This document shows, piece after piece, positions 23,471-32,328 of a stretch of 41,180 bases of DNA. The notes below the pieces were generated by a model. It did not search any database and was not told the DNA's origin. It saw only the letters and a list, made by a program, of their open reading frames with translations. Source of the DNA: an uncultured Bacilli bacterium (lineage in GTDB: Bacteria; Bacillota_I; Bacilli_A; RF39; UBA660); the NCBI GenBank assembly GCA_934099115.1, contig CAKOPK010000009.1:1-41180 (forward strand). The letters are read 5' to 3'. A program made the position numbers and the translations under genes. Each line of letters opens with the position of its first letter. Positions within the stretch are counted from its first letter, which is position 1.

Positions 23471-25162
23471 TTATACCTCTATATTTCCTATGTTAAATAT
23501 AATTTGTTTATCTAATTTTAAACTTGTAGTTATAGTTATATTCTTTTCTTTTTTCTTTATTTTATTATACATATTTAGAGTTATACTATCAAGGGTTTGG
23601 TTAATATTATTTGTAATATAAATATTTTTGGTGGTAATTGTACTTAATTCTTTTGTTTCTTCATCTAGTATTATTTTATCTGGTATATAAATAATATCTT
23701 GATTCTTAAGGTCTAAAATTGTTATACTTTCTGTTTCATTTAATATTGGTTTTAAGTATAAAGCTTTATATTTATTATTTTCTTCTTTATAGAATACTTT
23801 ATATATACCATTAAGATGAAATCTAGTATTATTTAGAGTATTACATATATCTAAAATACTGTCTATATACTTTTCTTTTGTTTTAAAGTTTATATATTTA
23901 AAATATTTGTTTAAGTAATGACTATTACTTTCATTATATACAATTTCTTCTAATTCGTTGTATAAGTAAGTTAGGTCTTTAGAATATAATTCTTCTTTTG
24001 TTAAATTATTATTTATTATTTCATTACATACTTGTTTATAAAAAGAGTTATATAAAGTTAAATAAGCTTTTGTTTTTTCATCTAGATTATCAAAATCATT
24101 ATCAAAATCTGTTAAGTTACTTTCGGGAATTTCACCATCATCTAGTTTTATTTTGGGTAATTCTAGAGGAGTTCCACATAAGTAATAATAAGCTTCTAAG
24201 TCACTAGGTATTTGATTTAATTTATTGGTAATTTGTGCTTTATTCTCTGAAATAAAATCCTGTATTTTTTTGGGGGTGCGGTTTGTTTTTAAAAAAGACT
24301 TTAATTCTTCATCTATATTGTGGATTTTACTTCCTTTTAAGTTAAAGTTTTTTTCGGCTTCTATTTTACTTTTTACAAAGTCTATTTGTTTTCTTAAAAT
24401 ACTTATATTATAAGCATAAATACTGTTAGAATATATATTTACTAAATGTTTTTCATCTAGTTCTTCTTCTTTTATTTTTATTACTAGTTTTTTTAAAATT
24501 TCTTTTAATTCTTCTTCTGTTAAGTTTTCTAAGTCTGGTTTAGAATTTTTTAATTCTGTTAACTCTTGATTTGGAATTAAAGGTTCTAAAGTTATTTCTT
24601 TTTTGGTAAATTTACTTGTTTTTTCATAGTAAGTTCCTAATTCTTCTAGTAATTCGAATTTTAAATCGTTTTCTAGTACTTTTAAGTCATTTTTTTCTTT
24701 TTTTGCCTTTTCTTTTTCTTCTAGTCTTTTAATTAAATAATTGTTTAAAGCTTTAATATGAGCGATATAAATATTTTTTTGTTGTTGTTCTAAGGCTTGT
24801 TCTCGTTTTTCTTGTTCTTTTTTCTTAATTTCTTCTTCAATATTTAACATTTCATGAGGTTCTAAGATTTTGCTTTTTAATTTATAAATTATTTTGGGAG
24901 TTTCATTATTGTAATTATCTAGTTCTAAAGTAATATTATATTTTTTATGATTATTTTTATACCAAAATAGTTGTTTTAAAAATAGTGAAGCTTCATCTAA
25001 GGTTTCGAAGGGAAATAATCTTGTTAAATAGCCAAATAAAGAATCTTTAATTTCTATACATAAACCTATTTTATCTTCATTTTTGTAAAGAGTAGGGCCA
25101 TAATTATCGGATTTTATATTGTATGATTGCATTAAATTTAGCATTTCTTTTTCTGTTAACAA
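23471..25162 (-). CDS. Unknown 563-residue coiled-coil protein
   Basis: I do not recognise this protein. It has no signal peptide or membrane segment. Residues about 110-175 form a very charged coiled coil (K, E, Q rich), with another charged helical region around 195-300; the C-terminal 130 residues look like mixed beta structure with many I, N and T. Start: TTG at 25162, 8 nt after GGAGG; the next ATG is six codons in. A sigma-A-type promoter lies upstream and the HAAS-like gene follows after one base. It may be a lineage-specific cytoplasmic scaffold; function unknown. Confidence 0.75.
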   Translation of the reverse strand: MLTEKEMLNLMQSYNIKSDNYGPTLYKNEDKIGLCIEIKDSLFGYLTRLFPFETLDEASLFLKQLFWYKNNHKKYNITLELDNYNNETPKIIYKLKSKILEPHEMLNIEEEIKKKEQEKREQALEQQQKNIYIAHIKALNNYLIKRLEEKEKAKKEKNDLKVLENDLKFELLEELGTYYEKTSKFTKKEITLEPLIPNQELTELKNSKPDLENLTEEELKEILKKLVIKIKEEELDEKHLVNIYSNSIYAYNISILRKQIDFVKSKIEAEKNFNLKGSKIHNIDEELKSFLKTNRTPKKIQDFISENKAQITNKLNQIPSDLEAYYYLCGTPLELPKIKLDDGEIPESNLTDFDNDFDNLDEKTKAYLTLYNSFYKQVCNEIINNNLTKEELYSKDLTYLYNELEEIVYNESNSHYLNKYFKYINFKTKEKYIDSILDICNTLNNTRFHLNGIYKVFYKEENNKYKALYLKPILNETESITILDLKNQDIIYIPDKIILDEETKELSTITTKNIYITNNINQTLDSITLNMYNKIKKKEKNITITTSLKLDKQIIFNIGNIEV

Positions 25163-25189
25163 AAGTTATCCCTCCATATTCTATTTATT

Positions 25190-25218
25190 ATTATATCATA
25201 GGTTTTCTTGTAATTCAA
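25190..25218 (-). promoter_or_regulatory. Promoter of the coiled-coil gene (minus strand)
   Basis: Read on the minus strand: TTGAAT (25218-25213), a 17-bp spacer and TATAAT (25195-25190). It is back to back with the promoter of the plus-strand HdeD-like gene, with only 8 bp between their -35 boxes. Confidence 0.75.
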
Positions 25219-25226
25219 TTTACTAC

Positions 25227-25255
25227 TTGCTTAAAAAAATTAAACAAGATATAAT
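25227..25255 (+). promoter_or_regulatory. Promoter of the HdeD-like gene
   Basis: TTGCTT (25227-25232), a 17-bp spacer and TATAAT (25250-25255), followed by the ribosome site AGGACGTGA. Confidence 0.75.
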
Positions 25256-25279
25256 ATTGGTAGATAGGACGTGAATTAT

Positions 25280-25798
25280 TTGAAAACGGAAATTATTAAG
25301 CCAAAAAAAGATAATAAAAAAGATGGAAATTCTGTTGTTACACCAATTATATATCTAATATTAGGGGTTATTTTAGCTTTTAAAAGTAATGAAGTAGTTC
25401 AATTATTATTTTATATTATTGGAATATTAGTTATTGTTTATGGGATTAAATCTTTAGTTGTTTATTATCAGAATAAAGATATTGTTGCTTATAAAAATAT
25501 TAATTTAAGTGTAGCAGTTGTTTCTATTTTGATTGGTATTTTACTTATTGTTTTAGCAGGAGCATTAGAAATTAGTATACGTTATATTTTAGGTTTCTTT
25601 CTAATTTATATGGGTATTAGTAGATTACTTACTCAAATAAGTTTTCATGATTATCAAAATTTTAGTACTATAAGTAATGCTGTTTTAATTATTCTTGGAG
25701 TTTATAGTATTGCTTATTCAAATGCTGTTTTAGTGATTATTGGTTGGATTTTAATTGTGAATGCTGCATTATTGTTTTGGGATTATTTTAAAAGTTAA
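25280..25798 (+). CDS. HdeD/DUF308-like membrane protein
   Basis: A 172-residue protein of about six hydrophobic segments in a repeated pattern, each followed by short polar turns (I-Y-L-I-L-G-V-I-L-A-F-K; V-S-I-L-I-G-I-L-L-I-V-L-A-G-A-L), as in the HdeD/DUF308 family, whose members are linked to acid or membrane stress in some bacteria. The start is most likely TTG at 25280, because AGGACGTGA at 25266-25274 lies 5 nt before it; a GTG at 25271 would fall inside that ribosome site. Single-gene transcript. Confidence 0.7.
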   Translation: MKTEIIKPKKDNKKDGNSVVTPIIYLILGVILAFKSNEVVQLLFYIIGILVIVYGIKSLVVYYQNKDIVAYKNINLSVAVVSILIGILLIVLAGALEISIRYILGFFLIYMGISRLLTQISFHDYQNFSTISNAVLIILGVYSIAYSNAVLVIIGWILIVNAALLFWDYFKS

Positions 25799-25801
25799 AG
25801 T

Positions 25802-25841
25802 AAAAAGAGAAGTTAGTTGTAATATCTAGCTTCTCTTTTTA
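25802..25841. terminator. Bidirectional terminator between the HdeD-like gene and smpB
   Basis: An 11-bp perfect stem AAAAAGAGAAG/CTTCTCTTTTT with a 17-nt loop that contains the smpB stop codon. The A-run and T-run at the two ends allow termination in both directions. Confidence 0.88.
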
Positions 25842-26244
25842 AATCTTTTTCTTTTAAAGCTTCTCTTTTATCATAAAGTTTTTTACCTTTACAGATACCT
25901 ATTAATATTTTTACTTTATTCTTTTTGAAATATAGTTTTAAAGGAATAATTGTGTAACCATCTTGTTTTATTTGTTCTTTTATTTTTTTAATCTCTTTTT
26001 TATGTAATAATAACTTTCTAGTTCTTCTTTCTTCATGATTAAATATATTTCCTTCTTCATATTTGGCAATATACATGTTTAATAGATAGGCTTCATTATT
26101 TTTAATAGTTACAAAAGTATCTTTTAAATCTACGGAACCTTTTCTTACTGATTTTATTTCTGTTCCTGTTAAGGCTATTCCTGCTTCTATTTCTTCTAAT
26201 ATACTATAATCGAAGTAGGCTTTTTTATTTTTTACTTCTATCAT
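25813..26244 (-). CDS. smpB: SsrA-binding protein SmpB
   Basis: A 143-residue SmpB that delivers tmRNA to stalled ribosomes. The N-terminal N-K-K-A-Y-F-D-Y, the central A-G-I-A-L-T-G-T-E-I-K-S-V-R and the C-terminal K-K-L-Y-D-K-R-E-A-L-K-E-K-D blocks are diagnostic. ATG 26244 has GAGGAG upstream; a longer frame begins at 26274 but lies inside rnr. It overlaps rnr by 20 bp, the common rnr-smpB pairing. The tmRNA gene is not in the window. Confidence 0.95.
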   Translation of the reverse strand: MIEVKNKKAYFDYSILEEIEAGIALTGTEIKSVRKGSVDLKDTFVTIKNNEAYLLNMYIAKYEEGNIFNHEERRTRKLLLHKKEIKKIKEQIKQDGYTIIPLKLYFKKNKVKILIGICKGKKLYDKREALKEKDLKREARYYN

Positions 26245-28342
26245 TTTTTTTCTCCTCGATAAGTTCAAAATCAATCATAGCAGTTTCTTTACTTGCATTA
26301 GTTACTTTAATTTTTACAGTATCTCCGACACGATAAGTTTTTTTGGTTGATTTTCCGATTAAAGATAATAGTTCTGGAACATAATTATAATAATCTCCTT
26401 TTAGAGTATTTACGTGTACTAAGCCTTCAATTAAGTTCTCTAGTTCAACAAAGAAACCAAAATTTGTGACTGTACTAATAATTCCTGTATATTCTTCGCC
26501 AATATGATTTTCCATATATTCTGCCATTTTCATATCGTCGACATCTCTTTCAGCGTTGATGCTTGCAACTTCTCTTTCACTTGAATGTTCAGCGATTTCT
26601 ACAAGACTGTTATCTAAATAGTTGATAGTAGACATACTAAAATCTTTATCTACTAAATAAGTTTTTAATAGTCTATGCACTGTTAAGTCGGGGAAACGTC
26701 TGATTGGAGAAGTAAAATGAGTATAATTGGTACTTGCTAAACCAAAGTGGCCAATGTTTGTTTTAGAATATTCTGCTTTTTTCATGCTTCTTAATAATAG
26801 AGAAGATAAAATATTATATTCTGGTTTATCCTCTAGTTCTTCTAATAATCTTTGCATTGCTTTTGGTGTAATTTCATTAATGCTTGTATGAATTGTATAT
26901 CCAAGAGCTTTTACTAAATTTAAGAAATCATCAATTTTATCAGCATTTGGTAAAGCATGGACACGATAAATAAAAGGAAGGTCCATATTGGAAATGTGGG
27001 TTGCTACTGTTTCGTTAGCTGCAATCATAAAATCTTCAATTAAGTTTTCTCCTGTTCCTTGGGTTCTTTTAACAATATCAATGGCATGTCCTTCTTTATC
27101 TTGAATAACTTTTGGCTCTGGTATGTCAAATTCGATATAACCACGGCTTACTTTTTTCTTTCGTAAGATGTGGGCTAAGTCATTCATCTTTTTTAAAGTA
27201 TCACTAAATGGTTCATATCCTTCAGGGATAATATTATTATCTAATATTTGATTAACGGCACTATAAGTCATTTTTTTATTTGATTTAATATAACTTGGGA
27301 AGATGTCATATCCGATTGTATCTCCTCGTTCATTTATATTCATTACACAGCTCATAGTAAGACGAAGTTCTCCCTCGTTTAAAGAACATATTCCATTAGA
27401 TAATTTATGGGGAAGCATAGGAATAACTGTATCTGCTAGATAACTTGAAGTTCCTCTTAAATAAGCTTCATCACCTAAACTAGTATTTTCTTTTACATAG
27501 TGAGATACATCTGCGATATGTACTCCTAAAGTGTATATATGGTCTTTATAAGTTAAACTAATTGCATCATCTATGTCTTTTGTATCTGCACCATCAATAG
27601 TAAAAATCATTTCATTTGTTAAATCTTTTCTGTTTATAAGTTCATTTTTATTTACTTCATTTGGAATATCATCTAATTCTTTAATTGTTTCTGGCGTAAA
27701 TTCATTCATAATACCATATTTATAAGCAATACTTAATATGTCTACTCCAGCATCGTCTTTATGACCAATTATTTTTATAATATCACCAATGTATGATTTT
27801 TTATCTAATTCTTTATTAAGTGCTACTAAGACTTTATGACCTTCTACACAGTTTTTAGATGTAGATTTGCTTACATAAATTTTAATATCTAATTTATCGT
27901 CATCAGGAATAACCATCATTTTTTTATTTTTAATTACTATTTCTCCAACAACATTAGTTAGATTTCTTTCTAATGTTTTTATAACTCTTCCTTCTGGTTT
28001 AATTCCTTTTTTAATGATTTCTACTAGAACTAAATCATTGTTTAAAGCATTATTTAAATTATCTTTTGATATATATAAATCGTCTTCTTTACTTAATAAT
28101 AAAAAACCAAATCCTTTCTTATTAATGGATAATTTTCCTATTCTTAATCCTGGACAATTATCCATTAATAAATATTTATCTTTCTTTGTTTTAAATACTT
28201 TATATTCTTTTTCTAATTCTTCTATATTTTTTTGTAGTTCTTGGTATTCTGAAACAGTTTTTAAGCCTAATAAATTATTTATTTCTATTAATTCTTTTGC
28301 TTCATGAATTGGTTTTAATACTTCTAATATTTTTTCTTTCAA
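26225..28342 (-). CDS. rnr: Ribonuclease R
   Basis: A 705-residue processive 3'-5' exoribonuclease: N-terminal cold-shock-like domains, the RNB catalytic domain with D-G-A-D-T-K-D-I-D-D-A (metal-binding Asp cluster near residue 255), and a C-terminal S1 domain (Y-T-G-I-I-S-T-V-T-N-F-G-F-F-V). It degrades structured RNA and works with SmpB/tmRNA on non-stop mRNAs; smpB is the next gene. The start is not certain: TTG at 28342 gives an N-terminus like other RNase R and has a GAGAGCTGA site, while an ATG at 28378 would overlap tdk by 31 bp. Confidence 0.93.
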   Translation of the reverse strand: MKEKILEVLKPIHEAKELIEINNLLGLKTVSEYQELQKNIEELEKEYKVFKTKKDKYLLMDNCPGLRIGKLSINKKGFGFLLLSKEDDLYISKDNLNNALNNDLVLVEIIKKGIKPEGRVIKTLERNLTNVVGEIVIKNKKMMVIPDDDKLDIKIYVSKSTSKNCVEGHKVLVALNKELDKKSYIGDIIKIIGHKDDAGVDILSIAYKYGIMNEFTPETIKELDDIPNEVNKNELINRKDLTNEMIFTIDGADTKDIDDAISLTYKDHIYTLGVHIADVSHYVKENTSLGDEAYLRGTSSYLADTVIPMLPHKLSNGICSLNEGELRLTMSCVMNINERGDTIGYDIFPSYIKSNKKMTYSAVNQILDNNIIPEGYEPFSDTLKKMNDLAHILRKKKVSRGYIEFDIPEPKVIQDKEGHAIDIVKRTQGTGENLIEDFMIAANETVATHISNMDLPFIYRVHALPNADKIDDFLNLVKALGYTIHTSINEITPKAMQRLLEELEDKPEYNILSSLLLRSMKKAEYSKTNIGHFGLASTNYTHFTSPIRRFPDLTVHRLLKTYLVDKDFSMSTINYLDNSLVEIAEHSSEREVASINAERDVDDMKMAEYMENHIGEEYTGIISTVTNFGFFVELENLIEGLVHVNTLKGDYYNYVPELLSLIGKSTKKTYRVGDTVKIKVTNASKETAMIDFELIEEKKNDRSKK

Positions 28343-28347
28343 GATAA

Positions 28348-28959
28348 TCAGCTCTCTTTCTTTTGTTTTTCTTTCCATTCTTGATAATATTTTAAATAAC
28401 ATTTGCCACATACGGATTCATATGTTACTTTGTTTTCACCATCGATTGCTACTTGTCCTCCTTCAAAAGTAGGTATTCCATTTACTAAGCGAAGGTTTTG
28501 AGTAGCCTTGCTTTTACATTTACAAATATTTTTTATTTCTTCAATTGTATCGGCGATAGCTAGTAGTCTAGATGAACCAGGGAATGGCATCATTTTAAAG
28601 TCACATCTTAATCCATAACATAATACTGGAATATCTTCCATTTTGGATATTTCATATATTTCATTAACTTGCATTTCGGTTAAGAATTGAGCTTCATCAA
28701 TTATAATAGCATCGATTGTTCCCATTTGTTTCATTTCTTCTTTTAAAACTTTTTTAGGGCTAGCAGTAGGTACTAATAATTTGTCTACTTTTCTATTTAT
28801 ACCAACACGACTTGTAATGGTGTCTCCTCCTTTAGTATCAATACTAGATTTCCAAACTAGGATTTTGCCACCTTGTTCTTCATAATTATGAGCAACTTGA
28901 ATAGCCATTGTTGATTTTCCTGAATTCATAGCACTGTATCTATAATATAGTTTTGCCAT
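28348..28959 (-). CDS. tdk: Thymidine kinase
   Basis: A 203-residue type II thymidine kinase for thymidine salvage. The P-loop S-A-M-N-S-G-K-S-T lies at the N-terminus, the D-E-A-Q-F motif in the middle, and cysteine pairs (C-K-C and C-G-K-C) form the zinc site of the lasso domain. It ends in TGA, the only gene here that clearly does, supporting the standard code. rnr starts 5 nt after the stop and the pseudopilin gene lies 12 nt upstream. Confidence 0.94.
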   Translation of the reverse strand: MAKLYYRYSAMNSGKSTMAIQVAHNYEEQGGKILVWKSSIDTKGGDTITSRVGINRKVDKLLVPTASPKKVLKEEMKQMGTIDAIIIDEAQFLTEMQVNEIYEISKMEDIPVLCYGLRCDFKMMPFPGSSRLLAIADTIEEIKNICKCKSKATQNLRLVNGIPTFEGGQVAIDGENKVTYESVCGKCYLKYYQEWKEKQKKES

Positions 28960-28971
28960 TTTTATACTCCT

Positions 28972-29310
28972 TTATTCTTTTGTACATATTATTTCGTTAT
29001 TTTTCTTTGTAATGTGGATAAATGTCTCGTTATCCACATCTTCTTCTAGTAATAAGCCTTCTTTTATTAAAGTATTGCTACTTATTTTACATCCTTCTTT
29101 TAAGCATTGTTCTTTTAAGTCTTTGTTTTTGTTTAATTCTATATAAACACAGGCAGAAGCTTCAATTATTTCTTGCTCTCTTTTTTTAGCAGATTTTTCT
29201 TTTTCATCAAAAATCTTTACTGTATTTATACTTGCCATAGTTGCTATTATAGTCATTATAGTAATTGTGGCTAGAAGTTCAATTAATGTAAAACCTTTTT
29301 TATTTTTCAT
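28972..29310 (-). CDS. Prepilin-type N-terminal methylation protein (pseudopilin)
   Basis: A 112-residue protein beginning with a short basic leader and the class III signal K-K-G-F-T-L-I-E-L-L-A-T-I-T, cleaved between Gly and Phe by a prepilin peptidase, with the conserved Glu at +5. The hydrophobic helix is followed by a small, charged domain with three Cys. ComGC-like in size, but no other competence or type II secretion genes are near; instead it leads a tdk-rnr-smpB operon. ATG 29310 is preceded by a GTGAT site. Export function is inferred from the signal only. Confidence 0.8.
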   Translation of the reverse strand: MKNKKGFTLIELLATITIMTIIATMASINTVKIFDEKEKSAKKREQEIIEASACVYIELNKNKDLKEQCLKEGCKISSNTLIKEGLLLEEDVDNETFIHITKKNNEIICTKE

Positions 29311-29325
29311 ACTTATCACATTTTT

Positions 29326-29331
29326 ATTATA
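29326..29331 (-). promoter_or_regulatory. -10 box of the pseudopilin-tdk-rnr-smpB operon
   Basis: Minus-strand TATAAT located 15 nt before the pseudopilin start. The matching -35 region reads TTTAAT with a 17-bp spacer, a weak match. No other promoter is seen before tdk. Confidence 0.55.
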
Positions 29332-29365
29332 CTATAAATATTCATTTAATTAAAGGACAATTTAA

Positions 29366-29405
29366 AGAAAAAGTAAGCATCTTTATCCTTTTCATGCTTA
29401 CTTTT
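29366..29405 (-). terminator. uvrA terminator
   Basis: On the minus strand, a stem AAGTAAGCAT/ATGCTTACTT with a loop of about 13 nt is followed by TTTCTTT. It starts at the uvrA stop codon and separates uvrA from the pseudopilin operon. Confidence 0.85.
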
Positions 29406-32208
29406 ATAATACTTTCTTTAACCATTCTCCAGTATATGAGTTAGGATTTTTTGCTACTTCTTCCGGAGTACCTGTGGCAATAATTTCTCCTCCACGATTT
29501 CCTCCTTCTGGACCTAAATCAATGATGTAATCTGCTACTTTTATAACGTCTAGGTTATGTTCAATTACTAAGACTGTATCACCATTGTCTACAATTCTAT
29601 TTAATATTGCTAATAGCTTTTTTATGTCATCACTATGGAGACCTGTTGTAGGCTCATCTAAAATAAACAAACTTTTACCTGTAGCTTTTTTTTGTAATTC
29701 TTTTGCTAGTTTAACTCTTCCAGCTTCACCACCAGATAGAGTAGGGGCTGATTGGCCAAGCTTGATATATGACAAACCAACATCACTCATTACTTTTAAT
29801 TTATTATATACTTTTGGAATGTTTTCAAAAAATGGCAGAGCTTCTGATACACGCATGTCTAATACTTCTGATATATTTTTGCCTTTAAATTTGATATCTA
29901 AAGTCTCTTTATTATATCTTTTTCCTTTACATACATCACATGGGACATAAACGTCTGGTAAGAAATGCATTTCAATTTTTTTTACGCCATCTCCCCAACA
30001 AGCTTCACATCTTCCTCCTTTAACATTGAAAGAAAATCTTCCTTTATCATATCCGTGCATTTTTGCTTCTTTGGTATTTGTAAATACGTCTCTAATATCA
30101 TCAAATACGCCTACATAAGTAGCAGGATTACTTCTTGGGGTTCTACCAATCGCATCTTGAGTTATTTGGACAACTTTATCAAGATTTTCAATGCCTTTTA
30201 TTTCTTTACAAGCTCCTGGGATTTGTTTAGAACCGTTTATTTGAACTGCTAGAGTTTTATATAATATTTCATTAATAAGTGTGGATTTACCACTTCCTGA
30301 TACTCCAGTTACACAGACAAATTTTCCTAAAGGAATTTCAACGTCAATCTTTTTTAAATTATTTTCAGTTGCCTTTACAATCTTTAATTTTTTGCCATTT
30401 CCTTTACGTCGTTTTTTAGGAACTTCAATTTTTTCTTTACCAGATAAATATCTTCCTGTAAGAGAGTTTTCATTTTTCATAACTTCTTCTGGGGTACCTG
30501 CGGCGATTACATTTCCACCAAATTCACCTGCTCCAGGGCCTATATCTACTAGGAAATCACTTGCTAACATGGTATCAGTATCATGTTCTACTACTATTAA
30601 AGTGTTTCCTAAATCACGCATTTCTTTTAAAGCATTAATTAGTTTTTCATTGTCTCTTTGATGAAGACCTATGCTTGGTTCATCTAAAACATATAAGACG
30701 CCAGATAATTTAGAGCCTATTTGTGTTGCTAGACGAATACGTTGTGCTTCTCCTCCAGATAGAGTTCCCGCGTTTCTTGATAAAGTTAAATAGCTTAATC
30801 CTACATTAATTAAGAAATTTAAGCGATTTAATATTTCTTTTGTTATTAGTCCACTTATTTCTTGTTCTTCTTTTGTAAGTTTTAAATCGGCTATAAAGTC
30901 TCTTAATTCAATAATACTTAAATTCGTTACTTCAAATATATTTCTTTTGTTTATTTTAACTGCTAGAACAGAAGGATTTAATCTTGCTCCTTTACATACT
31001 GGACATGGAGATTCTACCATCATAGTTTCTAACCATTCTCTTCGCCATGAACTAGTAGTTTCTAAATGTCTTCTCTCTAGGGTATTTATTACTCCTTCAT
31101 AATAATCTGTGCTATAACGAATATTACCATTTTTTGAAATATATTTAAAATCAATTTTTTCTTTGGTACCGTATAGAATAATGTCTAATTCTTTTCTAGT
31201 TAAATCTTTAATTGGTTTTGACATATCAATTTTATAGTAATCACAAACTGCTTTTAGTTCAGTCATATCCATGGATAAGTCTTTACTTATTGTTTTAATA
31301 CCTCCTTCGAGGATGCTTTTATCTTTATCAGGCATAAGTAGGGCTTCTCCAATTTTTAATTTTGTTCCTAAGCCTTTACATTCTGGACAAGCTCCATATG
31401 GGGCATTAAATGAAAATAATCTTGGTTCTAGTTCTGGGATGGAAAAATTACAGTGGGGACAAGCATAAGATTCACTCATGACAATTTCTTCGCCATTTAT
31501 TATGTGAATTACTACTTTACCGTCAGCTAGATTCGTACTAGTTTCAATCGCTTCAAATATTCTTCCACGCTCTTCAGGCTCAACAACAACACGGTCTATT
31601 ATTACTTCAATATTGTCTTTAATATTCTTTTCTAGTTCAATATTTTCTTCTAAAGAATGAACTTCGCCATTTACTCTTACACGAGAATATCCTTCTTTTC
31701 TTAATTCGTCAAATAAATCTTTATGAGTTCCTTTTTCTCCGTGAACTACAGGAGCCATAATCTCAATTTTGGTTCCTACTTCTAAGTCTAAGACTTTATT
31801 AGTCATTTCTTCAATAGATTGACGGGTAATTGGAATATTATGTGTTGGACAATAAGGAACGCCAATTCTAGCATATAATAACCTTAAATAGTCATAAATT
31901 TCCGTTATGGTTCCTACAGTACTTCTTGGATTTTTATTTGTGGTTTTTTGGTCAATAGATATACTTGGGCTTAAGCCTTCAATAGAATCTACATCTGGTT
32001 TTTCACTGATACCAATAAATTGACGGGCATAAGCACTTAAAGATTCTACATATCTTCTTTGACCTTCGGCAAAAATAGTATCAAATGCTAGAGAAGATTT
32101 ACCACTTCCTGATACTCCTGTCATAACTATAAGTTTATTTTTTGGTAACTCAATGTTAATGTTTTTTAAATTGTTTTCACGAGCACCTTTTACAATGATT
32201 TTATCCAT
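29404..32208 (-). CDS. uvrA: Excinuclease ABC subunit A
   Basis: A 934-residue UvrA, the damage-sensing ATPase of nucleotide excision repair, acting with UvrB and UvrC (neither in the window). Two ABC modules: Walker A G-V-S-G-S-G-K-S-S near residue 32 and G-V-S-G-S-G-K-S-T near 640. The signature L-S-G-G-E-A-Q-R is in the first module; the second reads L-S-G-G-E-A-G-R, with Gly where Gln is usual. Zinc fingers C-P-H-C...C-P-E-C and C-E-A-C...C-D-V-C are present. Single gene, under a promoter with a LexA box. Confidence 0.97.
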   Translation of the reverse strand: MDKIIVKGARENNLKNINIELPKNKLIVMTGVSGSGKSSLAFDTIFAEGQRRYVESLSAYARQFIGISEKPDVDSIEGLSPSISIDQKTTNKNPRSTVGTITEIYDYLRLLYARIGVPYCPTHNIPITRQSIEEMTNKVLDLEVGTKIEIMAPVVHGEKGTHKDLFDELRKEGYSRVRVNGEVHSLEENIELEKNIKDNIEVIIDRVVVEPEERGRIFEAIETSTNLADGKVVIHIINGEEIVMSESYACPHCNFSIPELEPRLFSFNAPYGACPECKGLGTKLKIGEALLMPDKDKSILEGGIKTISKDLSMDMTELKAVCDYYKIDMSKPIKDLTRKELDIILYGTKEKIDFKYISKNGNIRYSTDYYEGVINTLERRHLETTSSWRREWLETMMVESPCPVCKGARLNPSVLAVKINKRNIFEVTNLSIIELRDFIADLKLTKEEQEISGLITKEILNRLNFLINVGLSYLTLSRNAGTLSGGEAQRIRLATQIGSKLSGVLYVLDEPSIGLHQRDNEKLINALKEMRDLGNTLIVVEHDTDTMLASDFLVDIGPGAGEFGGNVIAAGTPEEVMKNENSLTGRYLSGKEKIEVPKKRRKGNGKKLKIVKATENNLKKIDVEIPLGKFVCVTGVSGSGKSTLINEILYKTLAVQINGSKQIPGACKEIKGIENLDKVVQITQDAIGRTPRSNPATYVGVFDDIRDVFTNTKEAKMHGYDKGRFSFNVKGGRCEACWGDGVKKIEMHFLPDVYVPCDVCKGKRYNKETLDIKFKGKNISEVLDMRVSEALPFFENIPKVYNKLKVMSDVGLSYIKLGQSAPTLSGGEAGRVKLAKELQKKATGKSLFILDEPTTGLHSDDIKKLLAILNRIVDNGDTVLVIEHNLDVIKVADYIIDLGPEGGNRGGEIIATGTPEEVAKNPNSYTGEWLKKVL

Positions 32209-32262
32209 AGATTTGCTCCTTTTTTATTAATTTGTTTTGTTTTTCGTTTTTTAAACATGCTT

Positions 32263-32291
32263 ATTATAGCACACGAACATATGTTAGTCAA
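32263..32291 (-). promoter_or_regulatory. uvrA promoter
   Basis: On the minus strand TTGACT (32291-32286), a 17-bp spacer and TATAAT (32268-32263). The spacer holds the LexA box. The uvrA ribosome site GGAGCAAA follows about 40 nt later. Confidence 0.88.
32274..32287. promoter_or_regulatory. LexA (SOS) box of uvrA
   Basis: CGAACATATGTTAG matches the Gram-positive LexA/DinR operator CGAACatatGTTCG at 13 of 14 positions. It lies between the -35 and -10 boxes, overlapping the -35, where LexA would block polymerase. This predicts induction of uvrA by DNA damage. lexA itself is not in the window. Confidence 0.88.
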
Positions 32292-32299
32292 TAAATAAT

Positions 32300-32328
32300 T
32301 TGACAAATGAAAGTTTTTGTGGTATTAT
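32300..32328 (+). promoter_or_regulatory. Promoter of the Big_2 surface protein gene
   Basis: Perfect TTGACA (32300-32305), a 17-bp spacer and TATTAT (32323-32328). Only 8 bp separate its -35 from that of the divergent uvrA promoter, so LexA bound at uvrA could also touch this promoter. Confidence 0.85.

Noticed and set aside
28340..28350. Possible use of TGA as Trp (mycoplasma code), given the low G+C and missing L30.
   Set aside because: Conserved genes encode Trp with TGG only and none contains an internal TGA; tdk ends properly with TGA, in line with the standard code.
29585..31468. Several plus-strand open frames of 65-126 codons opposite uvrA.
   Set aside because: They lie wholly within the uvrA coding region, lack ribosome sites and have compositions expected of an antisense frame.
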